Source of the DNA: Streptomyces deccanensis
Lineage (GTDB): Bacteria > Actinomycetota > Actinomycetes > Streptomycetales > Streptomycetaceae
Direction of reading: 5' to 3'
Length of the DNA: 64,000 nt
Assembly: GCF_022385335.1 (NCBI RefSeq)
Contig: NZ_CP092431.1
Location: 7,130,001 to 7,194,000, forward strand
Shown here one piece after another: positions 15,182 through 25,880 of the stretch. Every line of letters begins with the position of its first letter. The stretch's first letter is position 1. Position numbers and translations under genes: made by a program. A model generated the notes under the pieces. The model was not told where the DNA came from. It worked only from the letters and a program-made list of their open reading frames with translations, and did no database searches.

Positions 15182-17287
15182 CTACCAGTTGCCCTCGCCC
15201 GGCACCAGTCGGCCGGCCTTGCGGTACTCGCGCTCCGCGCCCTCCCGCAGGTCGGCGGAGGTGACGGGCCCGCCGCGTCCGGCGGCGGCGTACGCGGCGG
15301 TGACGACCGCGCTGCGGATGGAACCGCCGGCCAGCTCGAAGTCGCGGGCGACCGCAGCCGGATCCGTGTCGTCCGCGCGGGGCACGGCGGCCAGGCTGTG
15401 TCGCCACAGGGCCAGCCGCTGGGCGGCGTCCGGGAACGGGAAGTCGACCACCAGATCCAGCCGCCGGGTGAACGCCTCGTCGATGTTGGCCCGCAGATTC
15501 GTGGTCAGCAGGGCGATCCCGTCGAAGGACTCCAGCCGCTGGAGCAGATAGGCGCTCTCCATGTTGGCGTACTTGTCGTGCGCGTCCTTGACCTCCGAGC
15601 GCTTGCCGAACACCGCGTCCGCCTCGTCGAAGAGCAGCACGGCGTCGGTGCGGTCGGCCTCGCTGAAGATTCGCTCCAGGTTCTTCTCGGTCTCGCCCAC
15701 GAACTTGTCGACCACCGAGGAGAGCTGCACGACATAGAGGTCCAGGCCGAGTTCGGCCGCCACGACCTCCGCCGACAGCGTCTTGCCGGTGCCCGACTCG
15801 CCCGCGAACAGCCCGAGCACGCCACGGCCCCGGCCGCCCCCGGCGCTCAGCCGCCAGTCGCCGAGCACCCGGTCGCGGTGCCGGGCGCGCAGGGCGAGTT
15901 CGCGCAGCTGGGCGAGGGGCTTGTCGGGCAGCACGAGGTCGTCCCAGCCGACGTCGGGGCGGATCCGGCGGGCGTGCCGCTCCAGCCCGGAGGCGGACTG
16001 CAGGCGCGCCGCGAGCCGCAGATGGGCCGCGGTCACCTCGGTGCCGTCGAACGCCGCGAGGTCCACGGCCGCACGCGCCGCCCGCTCGATCCGGTCACCG
16101 CCGAGCCGGTACGGGGCGACCGTGGCCGCCAGGTCGAACCCCGGCCCGTCCGCCCCGGCGCCGAGCGCCGCCGACCAGGCGTCCACCGCGCCCGCGGGCG
16201 GCCGGGGCACGTCGAGGACCAGCGGATCACGGTCGCACCACTGCGGGTCGTACGGCTGCGGGCCCACGAACAGGACGGTCACGTCAGCCGCCGTCAACGC
16301 CCGGAACAACGGCCCCGGCTTCTCCGGCAGCGGCGACACCACGACCGCGCACCCGCGCAGCCGGGCCTCGCGCAACAGGCGGGGCAGGAGCGCGGCGAGC
16401 TCGTCCTCGGCCGCCGGGGGCGTGAAGTGCAGCGCGTCCACCCCGGCCGCGCGCAGGGCCGCTCCCGCGCGCAGCAGGCCGTCGCCCTCGCGGTGCTCGC
16501 GCAGATGCACGGTCACCGGAGCGGCGGCGATCCGGGCGGCCAACCGCGCCGTGAACCCGCCGTCCTCGACAGACGCGGGGACGGACGCGGGCGCGGCCGG
16601 ATCCACCGCCACCGCCGACGACCTGCCCGCCCCCACCGCCACTGCCGTCGACTGCGACTCGAGCGGACGGACGTGGCCGACGAGCGCCGCGTCCAGCGTG
16701 TCGTCGCCGAGCAGATGGGCGACCAGCCGGTCCGGTACCCGCAACCCCCGTCCCAGGAAGGGGCGTTCGGGGTCCTCGACGGCCAGCAGCCCGAGCGCGC
16801 TCAGCGGAGCCGAGGGCATGAACCGGGCCCGGGCCCGCGCCAGGTGCACGGGCAGCCCGCACAGATCGAGCGCCAGCCCGACGGTGGCCCGACGCCGGCT
16901 CACGTCGTCGTTGAGATACCCGTACAACTGCTCGTAGGAGCGGTCCAGATCGGGTGCCAGGGCGATGAGCAGGATCCGCGCGTCCAGCCCGGTCAGCCCC
17001 AGCCGCCCCGCGAGCGCCTCCAACGGATCGCCCGCGGCGGCCTCCCGGCCGGGTTCCGGGGCCGGTGCCGAGGCCGGTTCCGGGTCCGCGAACACGGACA
17101 GGTTCGGCCCCGCCGAGGGCTCCAGCAGGTGCCGCACGCCCTCCTCGGACAGGTACAGCCCGCGCAGCGGATCGCTCGCCGTCGGATCACCGGCACCGCG
17201 CTCGGCCACCAACTCGGCCACGCGTTCCCGCAGTCGGGCGAGCCGGATCAGGAGCCCATCCGTGTCCACGCCGACTTGCACGGTCAC
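15182..17287 (-). CDS. AAA+ ATPase of contractile injection system (Cis15/Afp15 type)
   Basis: 701 residues. The N-terminal ~430 residues are Ala-rich and hold a degenerate first ATPase-like part. The C-terminal AAA+ module has Walker A GESGTGKT near residue 495, Walker B VLLFDEADAVFG and the second region of homology around FTRRLDLVVDFPFPD. Members of this family are needed for assembly of Afp-like particles. Its GTG at 17287 overlaps the TGA of the DUF4255 gene as GTGA, so the two are co-translated. The same-frame sequence upstream of 17287 has no coding character of its own and lies under the DUF4255 gene. Confidence 0.92.
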   Translation of the reverse strand: MTVQVGVDTDGLLIRLARLRERVAELVAERGAGDPTASDPLRGLYLSEEGVRHLLEPSAGPNLSVFADPEPASAPAPEPGREAAAGDPLEALAGRLGLTGLDARILLIALAPDLDRSYEQLYGYLNDDVSRRRATVGLALDLCGLPVHLARARARFMPSAPLSALGLLAVEDPERPFLGRGLRVPDRLVAHLLGDDTLDAALVGHVRPLESQSTAVAVGAGRSSAVAVDPAAPASVPASVEDGGFTARLAARIAAAPVTVHLREHREGDGLLRAGAALRAAGVDALHFTPPAAEDELAALLPRLLREARLRGCAVVVSPLPEKPGPLFRALTAADVTVLFVGPQPYDPQWCDRDPLVLDVPRPPAGAVDAWSAALGAGADGPGFDLAATVAPYRLGGDRIERAARAAVDLAAFDGTEVTAAHLRLAARLQSASGLERHARRIRPDVGWDDLVLPDKPLAQLRELALRARHRDRVLGDWRLSAGGGRGRGVLGLFAGESGTGKTLSAEVVAAELGLDLYVVQLSSVVDKFVGETEKNLERIFSEADRTDAVLLFDEADAVFGKRSEVKDAHDKYANMESAYLLQRLESFDGIALLTTNLRANIDEAFTRRLDLVVDFPFPDAAQRLALWRHSLAAVPRADDTDPAAVARDFELAGGSIRSAVVTAAYAAAGRGGPVTSADLREGAEREYRKAGRLVPGEGNW

Positions 17288-17940
17288 CGGCGCCGCTCCT
17301 CGGAGACCGGCGCCGACGCCAACTGCCCAGGACGGTGGGCGCGTTCCTCCGAGCCCTCCAGGGAGCCGTCGATACCGCGCACCCGGATCGCCGCCCCCTC
17401 GGTGACCGGCGGACCGGCGTCGTACTCGGGGTAGGCCGGGAACGGCGCGGTGACCACGAGGTCGAGGGACGGCTTCAGCTCGCCGCCCAGCGCGGACCAG
17501 ATCTCGGCGAGGGACCGCGACTCGGTGTGCAGCCCCGCCACCGAGAGGGGCACGGACAGCCCCAGCGCGCCGAGCGCACCCGGGAGTTCGCTCGGGGGCA
17601 GCAGTTCGCGCGGCAGCAGGTTGGCCAGCACCGCGGAGAGCAGCCGGTGTTCGTCCTGGGGCTGCTTGGTCCAGGCCGTCACCAGGTACGACAGCCGGAA
17701 CCAGCGGGGCGGCTGCCGTCGGCGTACGACGATGTCCCGTTCGTCGCGGACCGGCATGTGGCCGCGCTGGCGGCGCGAGACGTCCTCGCGGATGTCGTAC
17801 AGATAGGTGTTGACGGCGGGCGCGTTGCGCCGGGCCGCCCAGTCGCGGGTCGGGGCCTCGAAGGAGACGTCGATGCCGGAGCCGGCCAGGGCACCACCGC
17901 CGATCAGTCCCTTGAGGACCTCGTCCACCTCGTGGATCAC
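17284..17940 (-). CDS. DUF4255 tail terminator protein (Cis16/Afp16 type)
   Basis: 218 residues from GTG 17940, with GGAG nine bases upstream; an earlier GTG at 17976 lacks a ribosome binding site. The start VIHEVDEVLKGLIGGGAL and the internal RNAPAVNTYLYDIREDVSRR and RWFRLSYLVTAWT motifs are typical of DUF4255, the Afp16 family that caps the tube and stops its elongation. Translationally coupled to the AAA+ gene. Together these two genes form the distal, non-baseplate end of the locus. Confidence 0.92.
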   Translation of the reverse strand: MIHEVDEVLKGLIGGGALAGSGIDVSFEAPTRDWAARRNAPAVNTYLYDIREDVSRRQRGHMPVRDERDIVVRRRQPPRWFRLSYLVTAWTKQPQDEHRLLSAVLANLLPRELLPPSELPGALGALGLSVPLSVAGLHTESRSLAEIWSALGGELKPSLDLVVTAPFPAYPEYDAGPPVTEGAAIRVRGIDGSLEGSEERAHRPGQLASAPVSEERRR

Positions 17941-18075
17941 GGTCGTGCTCTCCTGCGGTGTCGGATGCCTGTGCACCGATCGTGCCCGGCGCGGGCACCG
18001 CGCCTGTAGACGCGCCGGGGACGTCGGGCGGGCAGAGTGCGCTGCCCAAGTGGGCGGGTTCGGCTGCCCGTTCGA

Positions 18076-18789
18076 TCAGATGTAGCCTTCACGGAGGGCA
18101 TAGGCCACCGCGTGCGCCCGGTTGCGGAGATGCAGCCGGGTGGTGAGCCCGTGCATCACGTTCTTGACGGTGCGTTCGGAGTAGGAGAGCTTGCTCGCGA
18201 TCTCGCCGGTGTCCATCCCCTCGGCCACCAGCCGCAGGACGTCGATCTCCCTCGGTACCAGACCGGACAGCGGCGCCCCGGTGCGCCCGGCCACCGAACG
18301 CTGCAACGTCCCCACCTGGTTGATCAGCCGGCCGAGCAGATCGGCGGGCAGGTCGCCGTCCCCGCGCGAGGCCGCGAGCACCGCCTGCGCCAGCCGGTGC
18401 GCGGTCGCCTCGTGGCGCCACACGATGGCGCCGACCCCGCACTCGATGACATCGAGCAGCTCCGTCTCGCGGATCATGCTCACCACCAGCACGGCCCGCG
18501 CCCCCTCGCTGCGCACCAGCCGGCGCAGCGCGGAGAGCAGCGGCTCGTCCGGGGTGTCACCGACGAGCACGGCCACGGTGCCCGGCCGTACCTCGGAGTC
18601 GTCCACGAGGTCGATCACCGGGTGCCCCCGCAGCTGGCTGAGCACGCCGGCGCGGGAGAGCGGGTCGAGGGTGTGGACCACGACCGGGATGCGGCGCCGG
18701 GTCTCCTGGGGCTCCGACGCGACGGTGGTCGCGGCCGTGGCCGTCGACAGGGCCGTCGCCGTGTCCGTGGTCCGGAATGTGCTGCGCAA
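18076..18789 (-). CDS. LuxR/NarL-type regulator at the end of the CIS locus
   Basis: 237 residues if it starts at TTG 18789, which has GGGAG six bases upstream. An in-frame GTG was not found near a ribosome binding site, so the start is uncertain. Residues ~35-145 resemble a receiver-like fold (RRRIPVVVHTLDPLSRAGVL, GTVAVLVGD, RAVLVVSM) without a clear phospho-acceptor Asp triad. The C-terminal ~65 residues are a LuxR helix-turn-helix (LVPREIDVLRLVAEGMDTGE, IASKLSYSERTVKNVMHGL). It transcribes toward the DUF4255-AAA genes, 135 bp away, and is divergent from the large LAL regulator. Likely regulates the locus, by context. Confidence 0.8.
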   Translation of the reverse strand: MRSTFRTTDTATALSTATAATTVASEPQETRRRIPVVVHTLDPLSRAGVLSQLRGHPVIDLVDDSEVRPGTVAVLVGDTPDEPLLSALRRLVRSEGARAVLVVSMIRETELLDVIECGVGAIVWRHEATAHRLAQAVLAASRGDGDLPADLLGRLINQVGTLQRSVAGRTGAPLSGLVPREIDVLRLVAEGMDTGEIASKLSYSERTVKNVMHGLTTRLHLRNRAHAVAYALREGYI

Positions 18790-19061
18790 CCGTTTCTCCC
18801 GTATGCACGAAATCGCCGCTCCTGTGAGGGGAGTGGCCGATGGGCTCGATTCACACTTCTGTGTGTCGTGTGCGCTGCGCAATCGTGGAGGACCACGAGA
18901 TACACCACGAGATCTCCGGGGGACCGACCACGGGACCGCCTCGGGACTCACCGCGGGACCGGACACGGCGTTTTCACGCCGAGCGTCCGCGAACGGTGCA
19001 CCTCGACGCCCTCTGCCCCGTCTACGGAAGCGGAAAACGACCTTCCACGAAGGAGACAGCG
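18790..19061. promoter_or_regulatory. Divergent promoter region between two LuxR-type regulators
   Basis: 272 bp between the small LuxR gene and the LAL gene. It contains alternating TG/AC runs (CACACTTCTGTGTGTCGTGTG around 18852-18872 forms an imperfect dyad) and a strong AGGAG ribosome binding site at 19051-19055 for the LAL gene. No confident -10/-35 is assigned. Confidence 0.45.
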
Positions 19062-22000
19062 ATGTGCCCGCCGGAACCGCTTCTCGAACGCCGTGAGGCC
19101 ATGGAGCTGCTGACCGCGGAGGCAGCCCGCGCCCGGACCGGCTCGGGCCGCCTGGTGCTGCTCCGGGGCGCCACCGGCACCGGCCGCACCGCGCTCCTGG
19201 AGTGGGCGGCCGACCACGCGGCGGCGAACGGCATGCGGGTCCTGCGGGCCCGCTGCTCGCCCGAGCACACCTCCGTCCCGTTCGACACCGTCTTCCAACT
19301 CCTGGCCCAAGGACCGGAGTTCGACCAGGTCGCGGGCGAGGCGCCGGACCCGCCGGGGACCCCGCCGCACCGGGGCCGGCCCGCCCGGCTGTGGCGCCTG
19401 CTGCGTTCCTACGCGGCCGAGTCCCCCCTCCTCGTCGCCGTGGACGACGCGCACGTCGCCGACACCGCCTCCCGCCGCTGGCTCGTCGAGGCCGTCCGCC
19501 GCATCGACCGTCTGCCGGTCCTCCTGGTGGTCACCGAACGCGGCCAGTACGACATCGACCCCCCGGCGGACGGTCTCGCGCACGCCCTCTCGCCTGCCCT
19601 CGTGCACACCCGCACCCTTGCCCCGCTGAGCCCCGACGCCGCCGCACGACTGGTCCGTTCCGCCCACGCCGGTGCCCCGCCGGAATGGGTCGACGCCTGC
19701 TTACGCGCGGGCGCGGGCAACCCGCTGTTGCTGCGCGCCCTGCTGTCCGACGTCCGCACCACCGACCCCGGGGCCGTCCCGGGTGCCCTTCCGGACACCT
19801 GCGCCGCGCTCTACCCGGGCAACTACGCCGCCGCCGTGTCCTGGTGGCTGGACAGCGCCGGGCCCGCGACCGTCGAGGTCGCCCGCGCACTCGCCGCGCT
19901 GGACGACGCGGACGCCCCCGTGCCCGTCGACGCCGACCTGCTCGCCCGCACGGCCGACGCCGACCCCGCCCGCGTCCCCGGCTGGCTCACCGCCATGACC
20001 GGGCTCGGTCTGCTGCGCCCCGACGCCGAGGGCCGGCCGCGCTACGCCCACCCGCTGCTGCGGGACGCCGTGCTCGGCGGCTGGGCCGGCGCCGACCGGC
20101 AGACCGCCCACCGCCGGGCCGCCGAGGCGCTGCTGCACCGCGGCGACAGCACCGCGGCCGTCGCCGGACAACTGCTGCGCTGCGGCCCCGTGGGCGAGGA
20201 CTGGGCGACCGGTGCCCTGCTCGACGCCGCCGACCTCGCCGTCCGCGCCGAGCGCAGCGACGACGCCCTCGCCCTGCTGCGCCGCGCCCTCGACGAACCG
20301 ATGCCGGCCGCCCGCCGCACCGTGGTCCTCACCGAACTGGGCTCCCTGGAGTACGCCACCGTACGGTCCGGCGCGGGCATCCCCCGGCTCGTCGAGGCGA
20401 TGCGCCGGCCGGGCCCGCCCCGCGAGCGCGTCCAGGCGGCGGTCGCCCTCGGCACCGCCCTGGCGCGGCGCGGCGAGGCCCGCGTCGCCGTCGACGTGCT
20501 GCGCGGGCTCCGCGACGAGCACCTGACGGACCACCCCGACCTGATCCGCACGGTGCAGATCGCCTCCGCGCTGCTCTCCGACCACGACCAGGGCGTACGG
20601 CAGGAGGTCTACCGCTGGCTGCGCGAGACCGCCGAGACCACTCCCCACCTGGTCGGCACGACGGGGCAGGCCCTCCTGGTGCGGTACGAGGCCACCGCCG
20701 GGCTGACCTCGGCGGCCACCGCGATGGACCGGGTCCGGGCCCTGCTCTCCCAGCCGGTCGACCCGGCGGACGAGGTCTTCCTGCTGGGCACGGCCGCCGC
20801 GGTCGCCCAGTGGGCCGACCAGCTCGACGAGGCGGAACGGCTGGTCCACCGGGGCCTCGGCGGCCGGCGGACCTCCCTGCTGCACCCCATGCACCTGGCC
20901 CTGCGCAACGTCCGCGTCGACATCGTCGCCGCGCGCGGTGCCCACGCGGAGGTCCTCGCCGACCCCGAGGTCACCCGCGCGGTCGCCGGCCGGCCCGAGT
21001 CCGCCAACGCGCTGGCCCACGCGGTCATCGCCCTCGTGGAGACCGACCGCGCCGACGAGGCCGCCCGCCTGGCCGACGGCTTCGACCTCCGGAACACCCA
21101 CGACACCTGGGAGTTGAACCGTTTCCTCTACGCCCGTGGCCTCCTCCGCGCCGCCACCGGCGACCCGGCTGCCGCCCTCGACGACTTCCTGGAATGCGGG
21201 CGGCGCCAGACGGCACGGGACGTGGTGAGCCCCGTCGTCACCCCCTGGCGCACCGCCGCCGCCGAATGCCACCTCGCCCTCGGCCGCCCCCACGAGGCCC
21301 TCGCCCTGGCCGAACGGGAACTCTCCCTGGCCACCGTGTGGAACACGCCCCGCGTCGTCGGCCGCGCCCTCACCACCCTGGCCACGGCCACCCGAGGCCG
21401 CCGGGGCCTGCACCTGGCCGACCGGGCCGTGCACCTCCTGCGCCACGGCACGGAAGGCCCGGGGGAGCCCGGGGCCACGGCCGCGCCGCCGGAGACCGCC
21501 GCCGCCCACCACGGGCCGGCGCTGTGGGGCGCCGACGCGTCGGGTGACGGCCCGGTGCTGTGGGGTGCCGAGGCCTCGCGCGCGACCTCGTGGACCGCGA
21601 CAGCGGCGAGCGGGGGCCCTGCCCTGTGGAGTGCCTCGGCGTCGGGCGGCCCGCCCGCGAGGGTGACGGCGATGCGCGGCCGGGCACTGGGCGGGAACCC
21701 GGTGCGAGCAGTGGGCGGCTGGGCGGTGGACGGGACGTCCGCGTTCTCCTCGATCACCGGCTGGGCGACGCCCGAGACACCGGGCGGCCGGTGGACCGTG
21801 GCGGGGGCGGACACGGCACTCACCCCTGATCCGCGAACGACGAGGCCCGCCGCCCCGCACCCGGGACGGCCCGCCACCCCGACCACGGCCGAGGCGGCGC
21901 CGCCGACCGGAGACCGCCCCAGCGCGGCGTACGGTCGCGGGTCGGGGTCGCCGGACGGAAACGGGTCCGCGCCGTGGCCCGGTGGCCGGGCCGTGCCGGA

Positions 22001-22457
22001 CGGCGATGGATCGATGGCCGCGGGCGGGCCGCGGGGGACGGAGCCCGACACAGTCGGGCCCGTCGAAGGGGAGTTGATCCCGGCGCTCCTGGCGCAGGGG
22101 CGGGGACTGGCCGCCGCCGGGGAACGGGCGCGCGCCCGTGACGCCTTCCGGGAGGCGGCCGAACGCGCCGAACGCCTGGGCGCCCACCGCCTGCGCGCGA
22201 TCGCGGAGTCGGCCCTGCGCGAGGGCGGGGCCCGCCGCGCCACGACGCCCCTCACCGGCCCCTCCGCCCTGACCGCCGGTGAGCGCCGTATCGCCGAACT
22301 CGCCGCCCAGAACCGCACGAACGCCGAGATAGGAGAGCTCCTCCACCTGGCCCGCCGCACCGTCGAGACCCATCTGACCAGCACCTACCGCAAGCTGGGC
22401 ATCCGCCGCAGAGCAGAACTCGGCGCGGCCCTCGCCGGCGGCGAGGACACCCCCTGA
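19062..22457 (+). CDS. LAL-type LuxR regulator with AAA domain; contains a TTA codon
   Basis: 1131 residues from ATG 19062, six bases after AGGAG. The N-terminal ATPase-like module has GATGTGRT at residues 36-43, where Arg replaces the Walker A lysine, and a Walker B LLVAVDDAHVAD. A long helical-repeat region follows. A low-complexity part (~residues 800-1010) holds repeats of GPxLWGAxAS. The C-terminal LuxR helix-turn-helix is in the last ~65 residues (LTAGERRIAELAAQNRTNAE, then RRTVETHLTSTYRKLG). Codon 214 (19701-19703) is TTA, read by the bldA tRNA in Streptomyces. Divergent from the small LuxR gene. A TTA-containing LuxR gene beside the CIS locus is, as I recall, also present in S. coelicolor. 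Confidence 0.9.
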   Translation: MCPPEPLLERREAMELLTAEAARARTGSGRLVLLRGATGTGRTALLEWAADHAAANGMRVLRARCSPEHTSVPFDTVFQLLAQGPEFDQVAGEAPDPPGTPPHRGRPARLWRLLRSYAAESPLLVAVDDAHVADTASRRWLVEAVRRIDRLPVLLVVTERGQYDIDPPADGLAHALSPALVHTRTLAPLSPDAAARLVRSAHAGAPPEWVDACLRAGAGNPLLLRALLSDVRTTDPGAVPGALPDTCAALYPGNYAAAVSWWLDSAGPATVEVARALAALDDADAPVPVDADLLARTADADPARVPGWLTAMTGLGLLRPDAEGRPRYAHPLLRDAVLGGWAGADRQTAHRRAAEALLHRGDSTAAVAGQLLRCGPVGEDWATGALLDAADLAVRAERSDDALALLRRALDEPMPAARRTVVLTELGSLEYATVRSGAGIPRLVEAMRRPGPPRERVQAAVALGTALARRGEARVAVDVLRGLRDEHLTDHPDLIRTVQIASALLSDHDQGVRQEVYRWLRETAETTPHLVGTTGQALLVRYEATAGLTSAATAMDRVRALLSQPVDPADEVFLLGTAAAVAQWADQLDEAERLVHRGLGGRRTSLLHPMHLALRNVRVDIVAARGAHAEVLADPEVTRAVAGRPESANALAHAVIALVETDRADEAARLADGFDLRNTHDTWELNRFLYARGLLRAATGDPAAALDDFLECGRRQTARDVVSPVVTPWRTAAAECHLALGRPHEALALAERELSLATVWNTPRVVGRALTTLATATRGRRGLHLADRAVHLLRHGTEGPGEPGATAAPPETAAAHHGPALWGADASGDGPVLWGAEASRATSWTATAASGGPALWSASASGGPPARVTAMRGRALGGNPVRAVGGWAVDGTSAFSSITGWATPETPGGRWTVAGADTALTPDPRTTRPAAPHPGRPATPTTAEAAPPTGDRPSAAYGRGSGSPDGNGSAPWPGGRAVPDGDGSMAAGGPRGTEPDTVGPVEGELIPALLAQGRGLAAAGERARARDAFREAAERAERLGAHRLRAIAESALREGGARRATTPLTGPSALTAGERRIAELAAQNRTNAEIGELLHLARRTVETHLTSTYRKLGIRRRAELGAALAGGEDTP

Positions 22458-22584
22458 CCGCCCGGGGACGGTTCGCCCGCCGTTCGTGCCGAAATCGGCA
22501 CCGAGTTCCCTGAACCGGAGGCTCGGCGGATGCGTAGGAAAACCGGGAGCACCCACGCGTAGCCGACACACCCTAGGAGTACCC

Positions 22585-23022
22585 ATGAGCAGCCCACCGC
22601 GCCTGAACGACTGGCTGACGTCACGCCAGCCCCTCGTCCTGGGCCTGTTCCGTATCGTCCTGGGCCTGCTGTTCGCCAGCGAGGGCGCCGCCACGGTCTT
22701 CGGCGTCCTGGACCGCAAGGCGAGCCCGGTCGGCGACTGGCCCTTCTGGTACGCCGGGGTCATCGAGCTGGTCTGCGGTGTCCTCATCCTGCTCGGCGTC
22801 GCGACCCGGGGCGCCGCGTTCCTCAGCTCGGGCATCATGGCCTTCGCCTACTTCACGGAACACCAGAAGGACGGCCTCTTCCCCCTCCAGAACGGCGGCC
22901 TCGCCCCCGTCCTCTTCTGCTGGGCCTTCCTCCTCCTGGTCTTCGCGGGCCCGGGAGCCCTCTCCCTGTCGAGCCTCACCGCCCGCGAGGCCGGCACCCG
23001 CCCCGTACGGGGAACCACGTAA
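22585..23022 (+). CDS. DoxX-family membrane protein
   Basis: 145 residues from ATG 22585, preceded by AGGAG. It has four hydrophobic helices (VLGLFRIVLGLLFASEGAA, WYAGVIELVCGVLILLGV, AFLSSGIMAFAYFTEHQKDG, APVLFCWAFLLLVF). The early RIVLGLLFASEG and central FAYFTEH are typical of DoxX family proteins, whose biochemical roles vary (redox or quinone-linked in some cases). Transcribed alone; convergent with sdaA. Confidence 0.85.
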   Translation: MSSPPRLNDWLTSRQPLVLGLFRIVLGLLFASEGAATVFGVLDRKASPVGDWPFWYAGVIELVCGVLILLGVATRGAAFLSSGIMAFAYFTEHQKDGLFPLQNGGLAPVLFCWAFLLLVFAGPGALSLSSLTAREAGTRPVRGTT

Positions 23023-23118
23023 CCCGTCACGCACCTTCGCCGCACGGACACGCGGGCCCGCACCAGGGGCCCGCGACCGGTGCCGGCGCGCGGGGCACCG
23101 CCTCCTGTACGGGCCCGC

Positions 23119-24486
<1,368 letters not shown>

Positions 24487-24596
24487 GGTGACTCCTCAGA
24501 ACGGGGGAGGGTTGTGCAGGGGGTGGGGCACCGCGCTCACTCCCCAGTGTGCGCGGTACCCCGGAAAAGCGGGACTACGGGCCGGTGAAGCCCGGG

Positions 24597-25862
24597 TTAC
24601 TTCCCCAGCCCCGGGTAGAGCGGGTGCTTGTCGGCGAGTGCCTTGACCCGGGTCTTGAGGGCCTCGGCGTCGTAGGCCGGCTTGAGGGCCTCGGCGATGA
24701 CGTCGGCGACCTCGGTGAAGTCCTCGGCGGTGAAGCCGCGGGTGGCCAGGGCCGGCGTGCCGATGCGCAGGCCGGAGGTGACCATCGGCGGGCGCGGGTC
24801 GTTGGGGACCGCGTTGCGGTTGACGGTGATGCCGACCTCGTGGAGGCGGTCCTCGGCCTGCTGCCCGTCCAGTTCGGAGTCGCGCAGGTCGACGAGGATG
24901 AGGTGGACGTCGGTGCCGCCGGACAGGACGTCGACGCCGGCCTCACGGGCGTCCGGTGCGGTCAGGCGCTCCGCCAGGATCCGCGCGCCCTCGACCGTGC
25001 GCCGCTGGCGCTCCTTGAACTCCTCGCTCGCCGCGACCTTGAAGGACACCGCCTTCGCCGCGATGACGTGCTCCAGCGGACCGCCCTGGAAGCCCGGGAA
25101 CACCGACGAGTTGAGCTTCTTGGCGAACTCCTTCTTCGCCAGGATGATCCCGCCGCGCGGTCCGCCGAGGGTCTTGTGGGTGGTGGAGGTGACCACGTCG
25201 GCGTACGGCACGGGGTTCGGGTGCAGCCCGGCCGCGACCAGACCCGCGAAGTGCGCCATGTCGACCCACAGATGGGCGCCGACCTCGTCGGCGATCCGGC
25301 GGAACTCCGCGAAGTCCAGCTGACGCGGGTACGCCGACCAGCCCGCGATGATCACCTTGGGCCGGTGCTCCTTGGCGAGGCTCTCCAGCTCCGCCATGTC
25401 GACCAGACCGGTCGCGGTGTCCACGTGGTACGCGACGACCTCGAACTGCTTGCCCGAGAAGTTCAGCCGCATGCCGTGGGTGAGGTGGCCGCCGTGCGCC
25501 AGGTCCAGCCCGAGGATGGTGTCGCCGGGCTGGGCGAGGGCGAACAGGGCCGCCTGGTTGGCCGAGGCGCCCGAGTGGGGCTGCACGTTGGCGTACTCGG
25601 CGCCGAACAGGTCCTTCACCCGGTCGATGGCGATCTGCTCGGCGACGTCGACGTGCTCGCAGCCGCCGTAGTAGCGGCGGCCCGGGTAGCCCTCGGCGTA
25701 CTTGTTGGTGAGGACCGAGCCCTGCGCCTCCATGACCGCCACGGGGGCGAAGTTCTCCGAGGCGATCATCTCCAGGGTGGACTGCTGGCGGTGCAGCTCG
25801 GCGTCGACGGCGGCGGCGACGTCCGGGTCCAACTCGTGCAGGGGCGTGTTCAGAAGCGACAT
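24597..25862 (-). CDS. glyA: Serine hydroxymethyltransferase
   Basis: 421 residues, full length for the family. The PLP enzyme interconverts serine and glycine with tetrahydrofolate. Visible are [40 protein letters not shown] and the PLP-lysine segment [15 protein letters not shown] (Lys near residue 230). It lies 18 nt after gcvH in the glycine-riboswitch operon. Streptomyces usually have another glyA elsewhere; this copy is probably the glycine-inducible one (inference). Confidence 0.96.
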   Translation of the reverse strand: MSLLNTPLHELDPDVAAAVDAELHRQQSTLEMIASENFAPVAVMEAQGSVLTNKYAEGYPGRRYYGGCEHVDVAEQIAIDRVKDLFGAEYANVQPHSGASANQAALFALAQPGDTILGLDLAHGGHLTHGMRLNFSGKQFEVVAYHVDTATGLVDMAELESLAKEHRPKVIIAGWSAYPRQLDFAEFRRIADEVGAHLWVDMAHFAGLVAAGLHPNPVPYADVVTSTTHKTLGGPRGGIILAKKEFAKKLNSSVFPGFQGGPLEHVIAAKAVSFKVAASEEFKERQRRTVEGARILAERLTAPDAREAGVDVLSGGTDVHLILVDLRDSELDGQQAEDRLHEVGITVNRNAVPNDPRPPMVTSGLRIGTPALATRGFTAEDFTEVADVIAEALKPAYDAEALKTRVKALADKHPLYPGLGK

Positions 25863-25880
25863 GCGTACGACCTCGTCTTC

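Noticed and set aside
1..17940. Prophage interpretation of the tail genes
   Set aside because: No capsid, portal, terminase, integrase, holin or endolysin gene is present, and the AAA+ and DUF4255 genes are eCIS markers.
17288..18049. N-terminal extension of the AAA+ ATPase
   Set aside because: The extra sequence overlaps the DUF4255 gene in another frame and reads as Arg/Pro-rich noise. A GTGA overlap gives a natural start at 17287.
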